NCBI GenBank assembly: GCA_965219165.1
Contig: CBDCMW010000002.1
Coordinates: 1,178,001 to 1,242,000, forward strand
Direction of reading: 5' to 3'
DNA length: 64,000 nt
Origin: Aldehydirespirator sp965219165
GTDB taxonomy: Bacteria > Actinomycetota > Acidimicrobiia > Acidimicrobiales > Aldehydirespiratoraceae
Position numbers and translations under genes: made by a program. Shown in pieces: positions 7,948 through 16,850 of the stretch. The notes under the pieces are model-generated. The model saw only the letters and a list, made by a program, of their open reading frames with translations. It was not told the DNA's origin and did no database searches. How positions within the stretch are numbered: position 1 is the stretch's first letter; every line of letters starts with the position of its first letter.

Positions 7948-8981
7948 AGGCGCACGGGGCCCCCGAGACGGCCGATGTGCAAGGCACGGCTGCTGCGCCG
8001 CCGTCGACCTGGCCGGCCCGACTGGCCGGCCTCGCGTCCCGCTACGGCTTCCTGGCCGTGTTCGCAGCCTTCGTGGTGTTCTTCGCGGTGCGCACCGACG
8101 CCTTCTTGAATCCGAGCAATCTGGTCAACATCCTCGAGGGCAACTCGGTCCTGCTGATTGCGGCTCTGGCCATGACCCTCGTGGTCGCTTCGGGCGGCAT
8201 CGACCTGTCCATCGGCATCGCGATCGACTTCGGAGGGTGGCTCGCCATCGTCGGGATGAGGGACTACGACCTCACCTGGGCCTCGGCGCTGCTGCTCGGC
8301 GTGATCGCCGGCGCCGCGGTGGGGCTCCTCAACGCGACGCTCGTCGTGCGGCTGCGCGTCAGCCCATTCCTGGCCACCCTGGGCACGTTCTTCATCGGCA
8401 GCAGCGTCCAGCAGATCTACACCAGCGGCGGCGGTCAGGTGCCGTTCAGAGAGATGTCCGAGTCGTACCGGAGCCTCTCCACCGGCGCCGTGCTGGGCGT
8501 GCCCACCGAGATCGTCATCGCCGCGGCGGTGCTCGTGCTGTACTACGTGCTGCTGGAGAGGTCGGTCCACGGCAAGCGGATCCATGCGGTGGGCCTGCAG
8601 GCCACGGCCGCTTCGGTGGCCGGGATCCGGGTCGACCGGTACGTGGCGTTCGTTTTTGTGTTCGCGGCCGCGACCGTGGCGCTCAGCGGCATCATCCTCA
8701 CCGCCGGGCTCCGCCAGTTCACCCCTCTGTCGGGGTTCTCCTACCTGCTCGACTCCATCGCGGCGGTGTTCATCGGCTCTTCGATGCACCCTCGGCGCCG
8801 CCCGAACGTGCCCGGCACCCTGGTCGGCGTGCTGTTCCTCGGGGTAGTCGGGAACGGTCTCAACCTGATGGGCCTGGACTTCAACTTCCGCGACGCCCTT
8901 GAAGGCATCATCTTGGTCGGAGCGCTCGCGCTGGCGTTCACGCAGCGCAGGCTCCTCGCGACCGCCACCACAGCTCCATGA
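7944..8981 (+). CDS. Sugar ABC transporter permease 2 (RbsC type)
   Basis: This second permease of the importer has 345 residues and the family block SGGIDLSIGIAIDF. It starts with GTG at 7944 overlapping the previous stop by four bases. It has about 30 extra polar residues at the N-terminus before the first membrane helix. Two distinct permease chains suggest a heterodimeric channel, while many ribose-type systems use one. It ends in an ATGA overlap with the kinase gene. Confidence 0.9.
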   Translation: MKAHGAPETADVQGTAAAPPSTWPARLAGLASRYGFLAVFAAFVVFFAVRTDAFLNPSNLVNILEGNSVLLIAALAMTLVVASGGIDLSIGIAIDFGGWLAIVGMRDYDLTWASALLLGVIAGAAVGLLNATLVVRLRVSPFLATLGTFFIGSSVQQIYTSGGGQVPFREMSESYRSLSTGAVLGVPTEIVIAAAVLVLYYVLLERSVHGKRIHAVGLQATAASVAGIRVDRYVAFVFVFAAATVALSGIILTAGLRQFTPLSGFSYLLDSIAAVFIGSSMHPRRRPNVPGTLVGVLFLGVVGNGLNLMGLDFNFRDALEGIILVGALALAFTQRRLLATATTAP

Positions 8982-10420
8982 ACGTGCTGGCCGTGGACGC
9001 GGGAACGTCGGCGGTGAAGGCCGCGGCCATCGGCGTGGACGGAAGCGCCCTCGCGGAAGCGCGGGCCGCGGTGCCCCGACGGACCGGGGCAGGCGTCGAC
9101 CCGGACGGGTACTGGGCGGTAGTGGCCGAGACCATGAGGGCCGTCATCGACCGTTGCCGGGAGGTGGACGCGGTGGCGGTCACAGGCCAGGGCGACGGTC
9201 TGTGGGGCTTGGACTCCGCGGGGGAGGCCCCCGGGCCGGCATACGAGTGGAACACGACCATGGCGGCGTCCATCGTGCGGGACTGGGAGGCAGACGGCAC
9301 CATCGACGCGCACTATCGCGCCAGCGCAACTGTGCTCTGGCCGGGCACGAGCGCAGCGGTATGGAGGTGGCTGGCGCAGAGCCGGCCCGACCAGGCACGG
9401 CGGACGGCGGTGGTGTTCTGTGCCAAGGACTGGATCAGCAACCGTCTGTGCGGCGCCGCGGCCACCGACGTCACTGATGCCACGATTCCGTTCCTCGACC
9501 TCGGGACGGGCGAGTACAGTCCCGCAACGTTCGCCCGGCTCGGCTGCGAAGAGCTGGTCCAGCGGGTCGCGCCTATCCGGTCCGCCGGTGCCGAGATCGG
9601 GACGGTCTCGCACGAGGCGGCGCGCCGTACCGGGCTGCGGGAGGGAACTCCGGTTCTGATGGGCTGCATCGACGTCGCCGCCATGGTTCATGGAGCGGGG
9701 CTGGCAGAGCCTGGACAGGCACTGCTGGTGCTGGGAACTACCGCCGCCGCGCTCGTGGTCGTCGGAGCGGTGAACCGACTGGGCGAGACCGTCGGAGCAA
9801 CCTTGAAGCTGCCGGACCGGGGGCGATATCTCCGGGTTCTGGGCACCAACTCGGGCACATCCACGCTCGACTGGTATGTGGACACGCTGGGCTATGCGGG
9901 CGAGGACCGCTTCGAGCACTTCTGGGCCGACGTGCGCTCGGGCGAACCGGGCGCATACTTGATGCCCTACCTCGCGGGCGAGCGGGCTCCGTTCCTTGCG
10001 CCCGACGCGACCGGCGCCCTGCTGGGGCTCACACCCGGGACCGGGCGCCGCGACCTGGCCCGAAGCGTGGCCATGGGAGTCACCTTCTCGTTGCGGCACT
10101 GCCTCGAGGAGGCCCTGCCGGATGGTATCGACTCCGTGGTGCTGGCCGGCGGGGGAGCGTCCAACGCCGCGTGGTGCCAGCTTGTCGCCGACGTCACCGG
10201 CACGACCGTGGTGGCCGACCGCAGGTCCTCCATCTCCTGCGACGGCCTCGCCCGGCTAGTGACGGGACGGACTGGTCCTCGTCCGGATCGTCCCGAGATC
10301 CACGAGCCCGCGGCGAGTCACGAGTCTGAGTACCGGCACTTCGTCGAGCTGGGCCGGCGGCTCCGCCCGGTCTGGACCGAGATGGCCGCCTGGAGCGATT
10401 CCCGAACGGAGACGACATGA
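8978..10420 (+). CDS. FGGY-family carbohydrate kinase
   Basis: This actin-fold sugar kinase begins with the N-terminal phosphate loop AVDAGTSAVKA. It also has the FGGY block MPYLAGERAPF and the late adenosine-region block LAGGGASNAAW. It would phosphorylate the imported sugar, or a ketose made from it, in the cytosol. The ARGAA-type helix that usually follows is not evident. The segment from about residue 415 is shorter than in xylulokinase or ribulokinase relatives, so the ATP-side lid may be altered. The start is fixed by ATGA coupling to the permease gene, and the stop overlaps the dehydrogenase start likewise. Confidence 0.85.
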   Translation: MNVLAVDAGTSAVKAAAIGVDGSALAEARAAVPRRTGAGVDPDGYWAVVAETMRAVIDRCREVDAVAVTGQGDGLWGLDSAGEAPGPAYEWNTTMAASIVRDWEADGTIDAHYRASATVLWPGTSAAVWRWLAQSRPDQARRTAVVFCAKDWISNRLCGAAATDVTDATIPFLDLGTGEYSPATFARLGCEELVQRVAPIRSAGAEIGTVSHEAARRTGLREGTPVLMGCIDVAAMVHGAGLAEPGQALLVLGTTAAALVVVGAVNRLGETVGATLKLPDRGRYLRVLGTNSGTSTLDWYVDTLGYAGEDRFEHFWADVRSGEPGAYLMPYLAGERAPFLAPDATGALLGLTPGTGRRDLARSVAMGVTFSLRHCLEEALPDGIDSVVLAGGGASNAAWCQLVADVTGTTVVADRRSSISCDGLARLVTGRTGPRPDRPEIHEPAASHESEYRHFVELGRRLRPVWTEMAAWSDSRTETT

Positions 10421-11694
10421 CCGAAACAGACGCGGCCGCGCATCACCGCCCCGAGCGCGCCGCCAGCACCGGCGGCACACGATCTGCGGCCGCGGCCGCG
10501 GGCCCAGGGGCTGACGGCTCGCCCCGCCGCCGATCGCCGCGCAGCGCCGGTCTGCCCGACACCATGGATGTCGGCGTCTACTACGGGCCTGGCGACGTCC
10601 GCATCGAGCGCCGACCGGTTCCCGACTTCGGCCGCGACGAGATTCTGGTCGAGACCCTCGCCAGCGGCCTGTGCGCCAGCGAGGCGCTGGAGTGGTACTC
10701 GAAGCGGGCCGGCGGCAAGGTGCTCGGCCATGAGCCGGTCGGCCGTGTCGCCGCGCTCGGCGACCGCGTCGAGGGACTCGAGCTCGGCGACCGGATCTTC
10801 GTCAACCACCACGTCGGACGGATGAGTTCCCACTGGGCCGTCCGAGGCCGCTACACCAAGGATCCCTACTTCAAGGCCAACTGCCTCCACCCAGGTTCCA
10901 TGGCCGAGTACTTCCGTGTGGGTGCCGCGCACCTGCGCGCCGACGTGCACGTGCTCGACGACGCCATACCAGACGCCGTCGCCACCACGATTGAGCCCTG
11001 GTCCTGCGTGCTCGGCGGTCTCAAGCAATGCATGATCCAGCCCGGCGACACCGTGGCCGTGATCGGGGCGGGGTTCATGGGTCTGGGTTTTGTGCACATG
11101 GCCCCCCTGTTCGGGGCCGGTGCCGTGGTTGCGCTGGACTTCTCGGAGTGGCGGCTCGCCATGGCCGAGGAGTTTGGCGCTTCCGCCACCGTCAACCCGG
11201 CCGCCTGCGACGCCGCGGCCGCCATACGGGCGATCAACCGGGGCCTGCTGGCCGACATCGTGGTGCTGACCGCGCCGAGCGCGGCGGCCTTCGCGTCGGC
11301 CAGGGCGCTGGTTGAACCGGGAGGAACCCTGCATGTGGGGGCGCCGGGACCGCCGGGATCGCAGTTCGTGCTCGATGGCGCCGAGGCGTTCCTCAGCGAG
11401 GTGACCATCAACTCGAAGTACTCCGCCGACCACCGGGACACCTACCAGTTCATTCGCCTGCTTGAGTCGGGCCGGGTCGACCCCCGCGCCGCGATAACCC
11501 ACGAGCTGCCGCTGGCGCGGCTGTCGGAGGGCTTCGCGATGCTCACGAGGGCTGAGGACTCCCTCAAGATCGTGATGAGGCCCAACGGCCGGGTCTCCGC
11601 CGGCGCCGGTTCCCGCGACGGACGCGAGGCCGGCCCGCGGGGCTCTGCCCCTCCGGGCGCTCCGATCGAGGGTGTGGGAGGGAACCATGTTTGA
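10417..11694 (+). CDS. Zinc-dependent medium-chain alcohol/polyol dehydrogenase
   Basis: This MDR-family dehydrogenase has the catalytic zinc ligands in GLCASE and LGHEPVG and the nucleotide-binding AVIGAGFMGLG. A long lobe follows the GDRIFVNHH segment, as in sorbitol or threonine dehydrogenase relatives. It probably interconverts a sugar alcohol and a ketose. The first 48 residues are a low-complexity Ala/Gly/Arg stretch absent from the family, and the core begins at the ATG at 10564. The ATGA overlap with the kinase supports translation from 10417, so the tail may be genuinely present. The 3' end overlaps the aldolase start. Confidence 0.85.
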   Translation: MTETDAAAHHRPERAASTGGTRSAAAAAGPGADGSPRRRSPRSAGLPDTMDVGVYYGPGDVRIERRPVPDFGRDEILVETLASGLCASEALEWYSKRAGGKVLGHEPVGRVAALGDRVEGLELGDRIFVNHHVGRMSSHWAVRGRYTKDPYFKANCLHPGSMAEYFRVGAAHLRADVHVLDDAIPDAVATTIEPWSCVLGGLKQCMIQPGDTVAVIGAGFMGLGFVHMAPLFGAGAVVALDFSEWRLAMAEEFGASATVNPAACDAAAAIRAINRGLLADIVVLTAPSAAAFASARALVEPGGTLHVGAPGPPGSQFVLDGAEAFLSEVTINSKYSADHRDTYQFIRLLESGRVDPRAAITHELPLARLSEGFAMLTRAEDSLKIVMRPNGRVSAGAGSRDGREAGPRGSAPPGAPIEGVGGNHV

Positions 11695-12331
11695 AGCTCT
11701 GCGCGAGGAAGTCTGCGCGATGAACCTCGAGCTGCCCGCCAACGGACTCGTTGTTTGGAGTGGCGGCAACGTGAGTGGACGGGACCGTGAGACGGGCTGC
11801 GTGGTGATCAAGCCCAGCGGTGTCAAGTTCGACAGGCTGACCCCGGAATCGATGGTCGTGGTGGACCCGTCCGAGCAGGTCATGGAGGGTGACCTGAAGC
11901 CGTCGGTCGACCTCGGCGTCCACCTCTACGTCTACCAGCATCGACCCGATGTGTGCGGCGTGGTCCACACCCACTCTCCCTACGCGACCAGCTTCGCGGT
12001 CAGGGGCGAGGACATACCGGCCGCGCTGACGCCTCTGACGCACCTGATCGGAGGCGGCGTGCCGTGCACCCGTTGGGCGACTCCGGCCGCGGACGACACG
12101 GGGGCGGCGATCATCGAGGCGGTCGGCCCCAGCGGGCTGGCCGCGGTGGTCGCCCGGCACGGCGTGTTCACCATGGGGCGCTCGGCGTCGGAGGCCTTGG
12201 AGGTAGCGCTGCACGTCGAGGAGGCGGCCATGACGATCCGCCTCGCCCAGCAGTCGGGCCCCGTGACCGCCCTGCCCGACGAGGAGATCGAACGCTGCTT
12301 CGCCTGGTACCGGGACAACTACGGCCAATGA
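11687..12331 (+). CDS. Class II aldolase / ribulose-phosphate 4-epimerase family protein
   Basis: This enzyme of 214 residues belongs to the AraD/FucA zinc fold: the metal-binding VVHTHSPYATSFAV and a third His in RHGVFTMG. RHGVFTMG is closer to the HGPF-type motif of L-ribulose-5-phosphate 4-epimerase than to the NHG of aldolases, so epimerase is slightly favoured. The ATG at 11687 has GGGAGGG just upstream; a GTG at 11672 lies inside that ribosome site. It is co-transcribed with the kinase and transketolase, fitting conversion of a ketose phosphate towards the pentose phosphate pathway. Confidence 0.82.
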   Translation: MFEALREEVCAMNLELPANGLVVWSGGNVSGRDRETGCVVIKPSGVKFDRLTPESMVVVDPSEQVMEGDLKPSVDLGVHLYVYQHRPDVCGVVHTHSPYATSFAVRGEDIPAALTPLTHLIGGGVPCTRWATPAADDTGAAIIEAVGPSGLAAVVARHGVFTMGRSASEALEVALHVEEAAMTIRLAQQSGPVTALPDEEIERCFAWYRDNYGQ

Positions 12332-12400
12332 GCGTCCGACCGTTGCCGCAGAACCGCCCGGCCGGAGTTGATGTGACCGACCACTTGGAGGACGCCGACG

Positions 12401-13366
12401 ATGGCTGACACCGAACACATCGAGCAGATTGCCGCCGGGATCCGGCGCCGTGTCTTCGAGCACGTGCTCGCGCATGATGGCGGCTACCTGTCGCAGGCCC
12501 TCTCCGCGGGAGAGATCTTCGCGGCCCTCTACGGGTCAGTCCTGAGGCTGGCACCCGTAGAGGGCAGCCTGCTGCCGGGGCTGTTCGCCGGAGTCCCGGG
12601 ATCGTCCGGAACGGACTATCCGACAGGGGGCCGTTTCAACGGTCCGCCGGGTCCGGGTCTCGACCGGTTCCTGTTCTCCCCGGCGCACTACGCACTCGTC
12701 CTGTACGCAGCCCTCATCGAGGCGGGCCGGCTCGCGGAGTCGGCGCTTGATGAGTTCAACGTCGACGGCTCGACCATGGAGATGATCGGTGCTGAGCACT
12801 CGCCGGGAGTGGAGACCACCACCGGGTCACTGGCCCAGGCCCTCAGTCAGGCCTGCGGCGTGGCGCTGGCCCGCAGGATGCGCGGCGAGCCCGGCCGGAC
12901 CTGGGTGTTCATGTCCGACGGAGAGTTCCAGGAGGGCCAGACCTGGGAGGCTCTCGCTTTCGCGTCCTTCCACAGGCTCTCGGGGCTGCGGGCTGTGGTG
13001 GATGCCAACGGCCAGCAGTGCGACGGCACCGTAGCCAGCGTTGGCAGCATCGAGCCGCTCGTGGAGCGGATCAGGTCGTTCGGCTGCGAGGCGGTGGAGG
13101 TCGACGGCCACGACGTCGGCGCCCTGGTCTCGGAAATGGAGAGCGAGATCGACAAGCCGCTGGTGGTGGTGGCCCGCACCGATCCTGCCCGAGGCCTGCC
13201 CGTGCTGGCCCGCCGGGCGCCTCTGCTGCACTACGTGCGCTTCGGATCGGACGAGGAGCGGGCCTGCTTCCGCGCCGCCTACGAGGAGATGTGCGGGCAG
13301 ATGTCCGCGCCGGTGCCGGAACAGATTGCGGAACAGAGTGCGGAACAGAATGCGGAGTCCGTCTGA
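12401..13366 (+). CDS. Transketolase, N-terminal (ThDP-binding) subunit
   Basis: This is the pyrophosphate-binding half of a split transketolase of 321 residues. Visible blocks include the start-side helices (SAGEIFAALYG), TTTGSLAQALSQACGVALA, and the ThDP magnesium motif as SDGEFQEGQTWEA followed later by VDANGQQ. The C-terminus ends in short Glu-Gln-rich repeats encoded by a 12-bp direct repeat. It must pair with the following gene to be active. The stop TGA overlaps the next ATG by one base (TGATG), so the subunits are translated in step. Confidence 0.9.
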   Translation: MADTEHIEQIAAGIRRRVFEHVLAHDGGYLSQALSAGEIFAALYGSVLRLAPVEGSLLPGLFAGVPGSSGTDYPTGGRFNGPPGPGLDRFLFSPAHYALVLYAALIEAGRLAESALDEFNVDGSTMEMIGAEHSPGVETTTGSLAQALSQACGVALARRMRGEPGRTWVFMSDGEFQEGQTWEALAFASFHRLSGLRAVVDANGQQCDGTVASVGSIEPLVERIRSFGCEAVEVDGHDVGALVSEMESEIDKPLVVVARTDPARGLPVLARRAPLLHYVRFGSDEERACFRAAYEEMCGQMSAPVPEQIAEQSAEQNAESV

Positions 13367-14373
13367 TGGAGATGGTGTCCCGGCCTCATTCGGAGAACTT
13401 CATCCGCTGGTCTGCCAGCCGGCCGGAGGTGGTCGTGCTGTCGGCCGATCTCACCAACTCGTGCGAGGTCGGCAAGTGGCGCGACGCCTACCCCGACCGG
13501 TTCGTCACCGCGGCCATGGCCGAGCAGAACATGCTCAGCGTGGCTTCCGGGCTGGCCCGGGAGGGCTTGGTCCCCTTCATTCACACGTTCGCGGTGTTCA
13601 TCTACCGCCGGGCCTACGACCAGCTTGCGATGTCGGTGGCGTATCCCAACCTCAAAGTGCGCATGGTCGGGTTCCTGCCTGGGATCGTGACCCCCGGCGG
13701 TGTCACCCATCAGGCCATCGAGGACGTGGCGATCATGCGGGCGACACCCAACATGACCGTGGTCGAGACCGGCGACGCGACCGAGGTGGAGTCGGTGCTC
13801 GATGCTGTGGAGGACGTGGGGGGCCCGGTGTACATCCGGATGCTCCGCGGCGAGGTGCCGAGGCTCTTCCCGGCCGACGAACCCATGAAGCTCGGAGAGT
13901 CGAGACTGTTGAGCGACGGAGACGACGTGGCCGTGCTCACCGCAGGGATCACGACCGAGGAGGCGATGCGGGCCGCGGGCGCTCTGAGGCGGGCCGGGTT
14001 GGGGGTGGCCCATGTGCACGTATCCACGCACAAGCCCTTCGGCGACCGGATCATCGAACACGCTGTGAACTCTGCCCGCCACGGAGTGATCACCCTTGAG
14101 AACCACACCATCGTCGGTGGTCTGGGTTCGGCTGTGGCCGAGTACATGGCCGAGAACGGAGTGGGCCGCAGGCTTGTGCGGCTCGGACTGCGCGACACCT
14201 ATGCGCACGGCGCCTCCCGGCCCTACCTGATGCGAGAGTACGAGCTCGACTCGGCGGCTCTGGTGCGAGCCGTCGAGTCGCTGGTGGGCGAGAGTCTGGG
14301 CATCACCGAGTCGGACTTGCAGTCGGCCCGCATCGATGCAGTGCACAGCGCGGCCAAGGTCGAGGCGCTCTAG
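13366..14373 (+). CDS. Transketolase, C-terminal (Pyr) subunit
   Basis: This 335-residue half carries the pyrimidine domain, with FVTAAMAEQNMLSVASGLA including the catalytic Glu, and the C-terminal domain (LENHTIVGGLGSAVAEY). The start is the ATG at 13366 in a TGATG junction. With the N-terminal subunit it should move a two-carbon ketol unit between phosphorylated sugars. Split enzymes inside sugar operons often have specialised substrates (for example the apulose-4-phosphate enzyme AptAB), so the housekeeping reaction should not be assumed. Confidence 0.9.
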   Translation: MEMVSRPHSENFIRWSASRPEVVVLSADLTNSCEVGKWRDAYPDRFVTAAMAEQNMLSVASGLAREGLVPFIHTFAVFIYRRAYDQLAMSVAYPNLKVRMVGFLPGIVTPGGVTHQAIEDVAIMRATPNMTVVETGDATEVESVLDAVEDVGGPVYIRMLRGEVPRLFPADEPMKLGESRLLSDGDDVAVLTAGITTEEAMRAAGALRRAGLGVAHVHVSTHKPFGDRIIEHAVNSARHGVITLENHTIVGGLGSAVAEYMAENGVGRRLVRLGLRDTYAHGASRPYLMREYELDSAALVRAVESLVGESLGITESDLQSARIDAVHSAAKVEAL

Positions 14374-14496
14374 CGGTCTGTCGCTTGGCTGGTCGCGCCA
14401 CCGGAGGTCGCCGCCGGGGTCGAGGGTCGGTCCCGGGGCGAGTCCCGGCCGTCGAGCGACGCGGCGGCCGCGCCGGGGTGGCGACGGTGACCGGGT

Positions 14497-15411
14497 TCAG
14501 GACCGCAGAAGCGCTCGAGCGGTCGGCTGGTCGGTGATCAGGCCGTTGATGATCCCGCCGCGCATGGCGCCTGCGATGGCGTCGACTTTGGCCATGCCCG
14601 CCGCGGCTGCGATGCGCAGGGGGATGTCCTTGAACTCTTCCAGCGTCAGCCCGAGCACCAGAGCGGTCCGGGCCGTCTCGACCGGGTTGCCGTCGGTGTC
14701 GTAGAAGCGGGCGTTGACATCCCCGACGGCGCCCACCGACTTGAGGTCTTCGATGTCGGACTCGCTCATGTTGCCGCCGAGAAGGATCGAGCTGTTCAGG
14801 GTGGTGCCGCCCACACCCACCAGCGCGATGTCGGACTGCCGAGCGGTCTCGAACGCTCTCACGACCTCTGCGTCGCGCTCCAAGACCTCGAGCATCTCCG
14901 GCGACGAGGCGATGACGGGCGCCGCTAGGGCGTAGGCGCTGCCCTTGAACGCCGACGAGAACTCTCGGGCGATGTTGCTTGGCGTCGGCGGCGTCACCAG
15001 GCCCGGGTTCGTTCCCTGGAGCGGCACGAAGATCGTGTCGGGCTGCTCGGGAGGCGAAATGACGCGGGCGATCGCCGCCAGCGTCTCCGAGAGGCCGACG
15101 GCTACCTGCATGCCCGGGGCCACATTCTCGCTCACACATTCCGCGCCCAGCCGCGCCAGGCTGGCGTAGTCCTCCGACGTTCGAGCCGGAGGCCCGACCC
15201 GCACGGTCTCGAGGCCGAAGCGCTCGTGCAGCTTCTGCTCCTCCTCCATGAACAGCGGCTCGTCGCTGAGCACTGTGACCTTGACGATGCCCTGCTCGCG
15301 CGCCGCGGCCAGCGCTCTGGTGACTTTGACGCGGGACCATCCCATCAGATCGGCGATCTGCTGATGAGTGAGGTCGTACTCGTAGTAGAGAGTTGCGATA
15401 CGACCTAGCAA
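14497..15411 (-). CDS. SorC-family sugar-responsive transcription regulator
   Basis: An N-terminal helix-turn-helix (HQQIADLMGWSRVKVTRALAAA, residues about 16-37) is followed by a SorC/DeoR-type sugar-phosphate-binding domain with GVGGTTLNSS and AGMAKVDAIAGAMRGG. Total length of 304 is normal. It is convergent with the catabolic operon ending 124 bases away. This is the usual arrangement for a local repressor that senses a phosphorylated intermediate. The likely target is the GTACAAATGT double repeat before the binding-protein gene; that link is inferred from position. Confidence 0.85.
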   Translation of the reverse strand: MLGRIATLYYEYDLTHQQIADLMGWSRVKVTRALAAAREQGIVKVTVLSDEPLFMEEEQKLHERFGLETVRVGPPARTSEDYASLARLGAECVSENVAPGMQVAVGLSETLAAIARVISPPEQPDTIFVPLQGTNPGLVTPPTPSNIAREFSSAFKGSAYALAAPVIASSPEMLEVLERDAEVVRAFETARQSDIALVGVGGTTLNSSILLGGNMSESDIEDLKSVGAVGDVNARFYDTDGNPVETARTALVLGLTLEEFKDIPLRIAAAAGMAKVDAIAGAMRGGIINGLITDQPTARALLRS

Positions 15412-15445
15412 GCATTCACCCCAGGCTCAACGTCGCGGCTTGTTT

Positions 15446-15469
15446 CATCTCGTTGTTCACGGTGAGATG
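15446..15469 (-). promoter_or_regulatory. Inverted repeat upstream of the SorC-type gene
   Basis: CATCTC (15446-15451) and GAGATG (15464-15469) are perfect 6-bp arms 12 bases apart, 35 bases before the regulator start. It could be an autoregulatory site. It does not resemble the GTACAAATGT repeats of the operon promoter. Confidence 0.25.
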
Positions 15470-15529
15470 GTGGCCGGCGGTATGGGGATTCTACCTGCGA
15501 TATGCCCGTGTCGCTTGATCCGGCGAGGA

Positions 15530-16663
15530 CTAGAGGCAGGCCTGGGCGGTGTCGACTATGCGGCGGCCGCGGGGGTCGCCCATCAGGTCGGCGTCCATGC
15601 GGTTCATCACGTAGGCGATGCTGACGCGGGCATTCAGGTCGACCGCGGCAAGGGAGCCGCCCCAGCCGCCCCAGAACATCTGGCCGGGGCCGGTGTCCAT
15701 CTCTCCCATCTGGAGCCCGAAACCGAGCCCGTGGCGCAAGCGGACCATCAGCACCTGGTCGATGCCGTCGGTCTGTTCCTCGAGCGCCCGGCGGACTCCG
15801 GCCTCTGACATCAGCCGGATCCCGTCGAGGGCGCCTCCGCAGGCCAGGGCGGCGTGGATGCGGGCGATCGAGCGGGCGTTGCCGAACCCGCCCGCGGCGG
15901 GGATCTCCGCGGCCCGCCACTCGCGGGTGGCGGGCTCGGTGGCGGTCATGGGCGCGCTGAGAAGGGCCCTCACCGCGATGGAGTCGGCAGCGACCTCCAC
16001 GCCGTTGACCGTGAGCCTGTCGCCGCTGAACACCGGCGGCTGCAGCTCGGCCACCCGGTGGTCCTCGGAGGCGGGCAGGCTCATCCAGAAGTCGGCATCG
16101 AGCGGCTCGGCCACCTCGGTGCGGAACCAGTCGGCCATGCGGCGGCCGGTGATGCGGTAGAGGATCTCGCCCTCGAGGTTGCCCTGGCTGATGGCGTGGT
16201 AGCCGGAGGCGCTGCCCGGCTCCCACCACGGGGCTTGGGCAGCCAGGTTCGCAGCGACGGCGTCGAGGTCGTAGAGCTGCTCAACGGTGATGGGCGGGTC
16301 GAAGCCGGGCACTCCGGCGGTGTGGGCCATCACGTGGCGCACCAGCACGCCTTCCTTGCCGTTCTGGGCGAACTCGGGCCAGTACCGCGCCACCGGGGCG
16401 TCGAAGTCGAGCTCGCCCCGGTCGGCCAGCATCAGCATGCAGGTCGCCGCCATGGTCTTGGTGGTGGAGTAGACGTTGACGATGGTGTCGCGCTGCCAGG
16501 GGGTGCCGTCGTTGTCGGCGTCGCCGGCCCAGATGTCGACGACGAACTCGCCGTCGACGGTCACCGCCGCGGCGGCGCCGAGTTCCAGCCCGTCGGCGAA
16601 GTTGGCCTCGAACGCTTCGCGCACCGCCTCGAAGCCGGGCTTGCAGGTTCCATGGATCTCCAT
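15530..16663 (-). CDS. Serine hydrolase, class C beta-lactamase/esterase fold
   Basis: This 377-residue member of the beta-lactamase-related (EstB/LACTB-like) family has the nucleophile motif SxxK as STTKT (about residue 65). A Tyr-containing second motif near YHAISQGN and a C-terminal FWGGWGGS take the place of the KTG box. No signal peptide is seen, so it is probably cytoplasmic and an esterase or peptidase-like enzyme rather than an antibiotic resistance gene. It is monocistronic, and the next gene starts divergently about 140 bases away. Confidence 0.85.
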   Translation of the reverse strand: MEIHGTCKPGFEAVREAFEANFADGLELGAAAAVTVDGEFVVDIWAGDADNDGTPWQRDTIVNVYSTTKTMAATCMLMLADRGELDFDAPVARYWPEFAQNGKEGVLVRHVMAHTAGVPGFDPPITVEQLYDLDAVAANLAAQAPWWEPGSASGYHAISQGNLEGEILYRITGRRMADWFRTEVAEPLDADFWMSLPASEDHRVAELQPPVFSGDRLTVNGVEVAADSIAVRALLSAPMTATEPATREWRAAEIPAAGGFGNARSIARIHAALACGGALDGIRLMSEAGVRRALEEQTDGIDQVLMVRLRHGLGFGLQMGEMDTGPGQMFWGGWGGSLAAVDLNARVSIAYVMNRMDADLMGDPRGRRIVDTAQACL

Positions 16664-16802
16664 GCCCCCATGATGGCAGCGCCGCCGTGTGTTGCACGGT
16701 CCGGGCCGGGGGCTTGGTGCGAGCGGGGCTGGCGACCAGCGTGTTCGCCGGTCAGTATCGCGGGGGCCGGTGCTGGCAACGAACCCTCGTCAAGGAGTGA
16801 TC

Positions 16803-16850
16803 ATGAGCTTTCCCCGTCGAGAGATGGAAGAGATCCGGTGGGCTCGCTGA
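16803..16850 (+). CDS. Possible 15-codon leader ORF before the SDR gene
   Basis: An ATG at 16803 follows a textbook AAGGAG (16792-16797) and reads 15 codons (MSFPRREMEEIRWAR) to TGA at 16848-16850. It overlaps the GTG of the SDR gene by 13 bases in another frame. Either it is a coupling or leader peptide, or the SDR really begins here and a one-base indel hides it. The strength of the ribosome site makes one of the two likely. Confidence 0.4.
   Translation: MSFPRREMEEIRWAR

Noticed and set aside
8741..10099. Long minus-strand reading frame opposite the kinase gene
   Set aside because: It is Arg/Gly/His-rich without domain features, and the plus-strand kinase with ATGA couplings explains the region. 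Such shadows are common in DNA of this GC content.
9000..14373. Operon assigned to erythritol or apiose breakdown by name
   Set aside because: Kinase, dehydrogenase and transketolase families are shared by several pathways and no diagnostic isomerase is present, so naming the substrate would be a guess.
15446..15469. Same operator as at 3251-3285, controlling the SorC gene
   Set aside because: The arms CATCTC/GAGATG share no pattern with GTACAAATGT, so it is listed only as a weak separate repeat.
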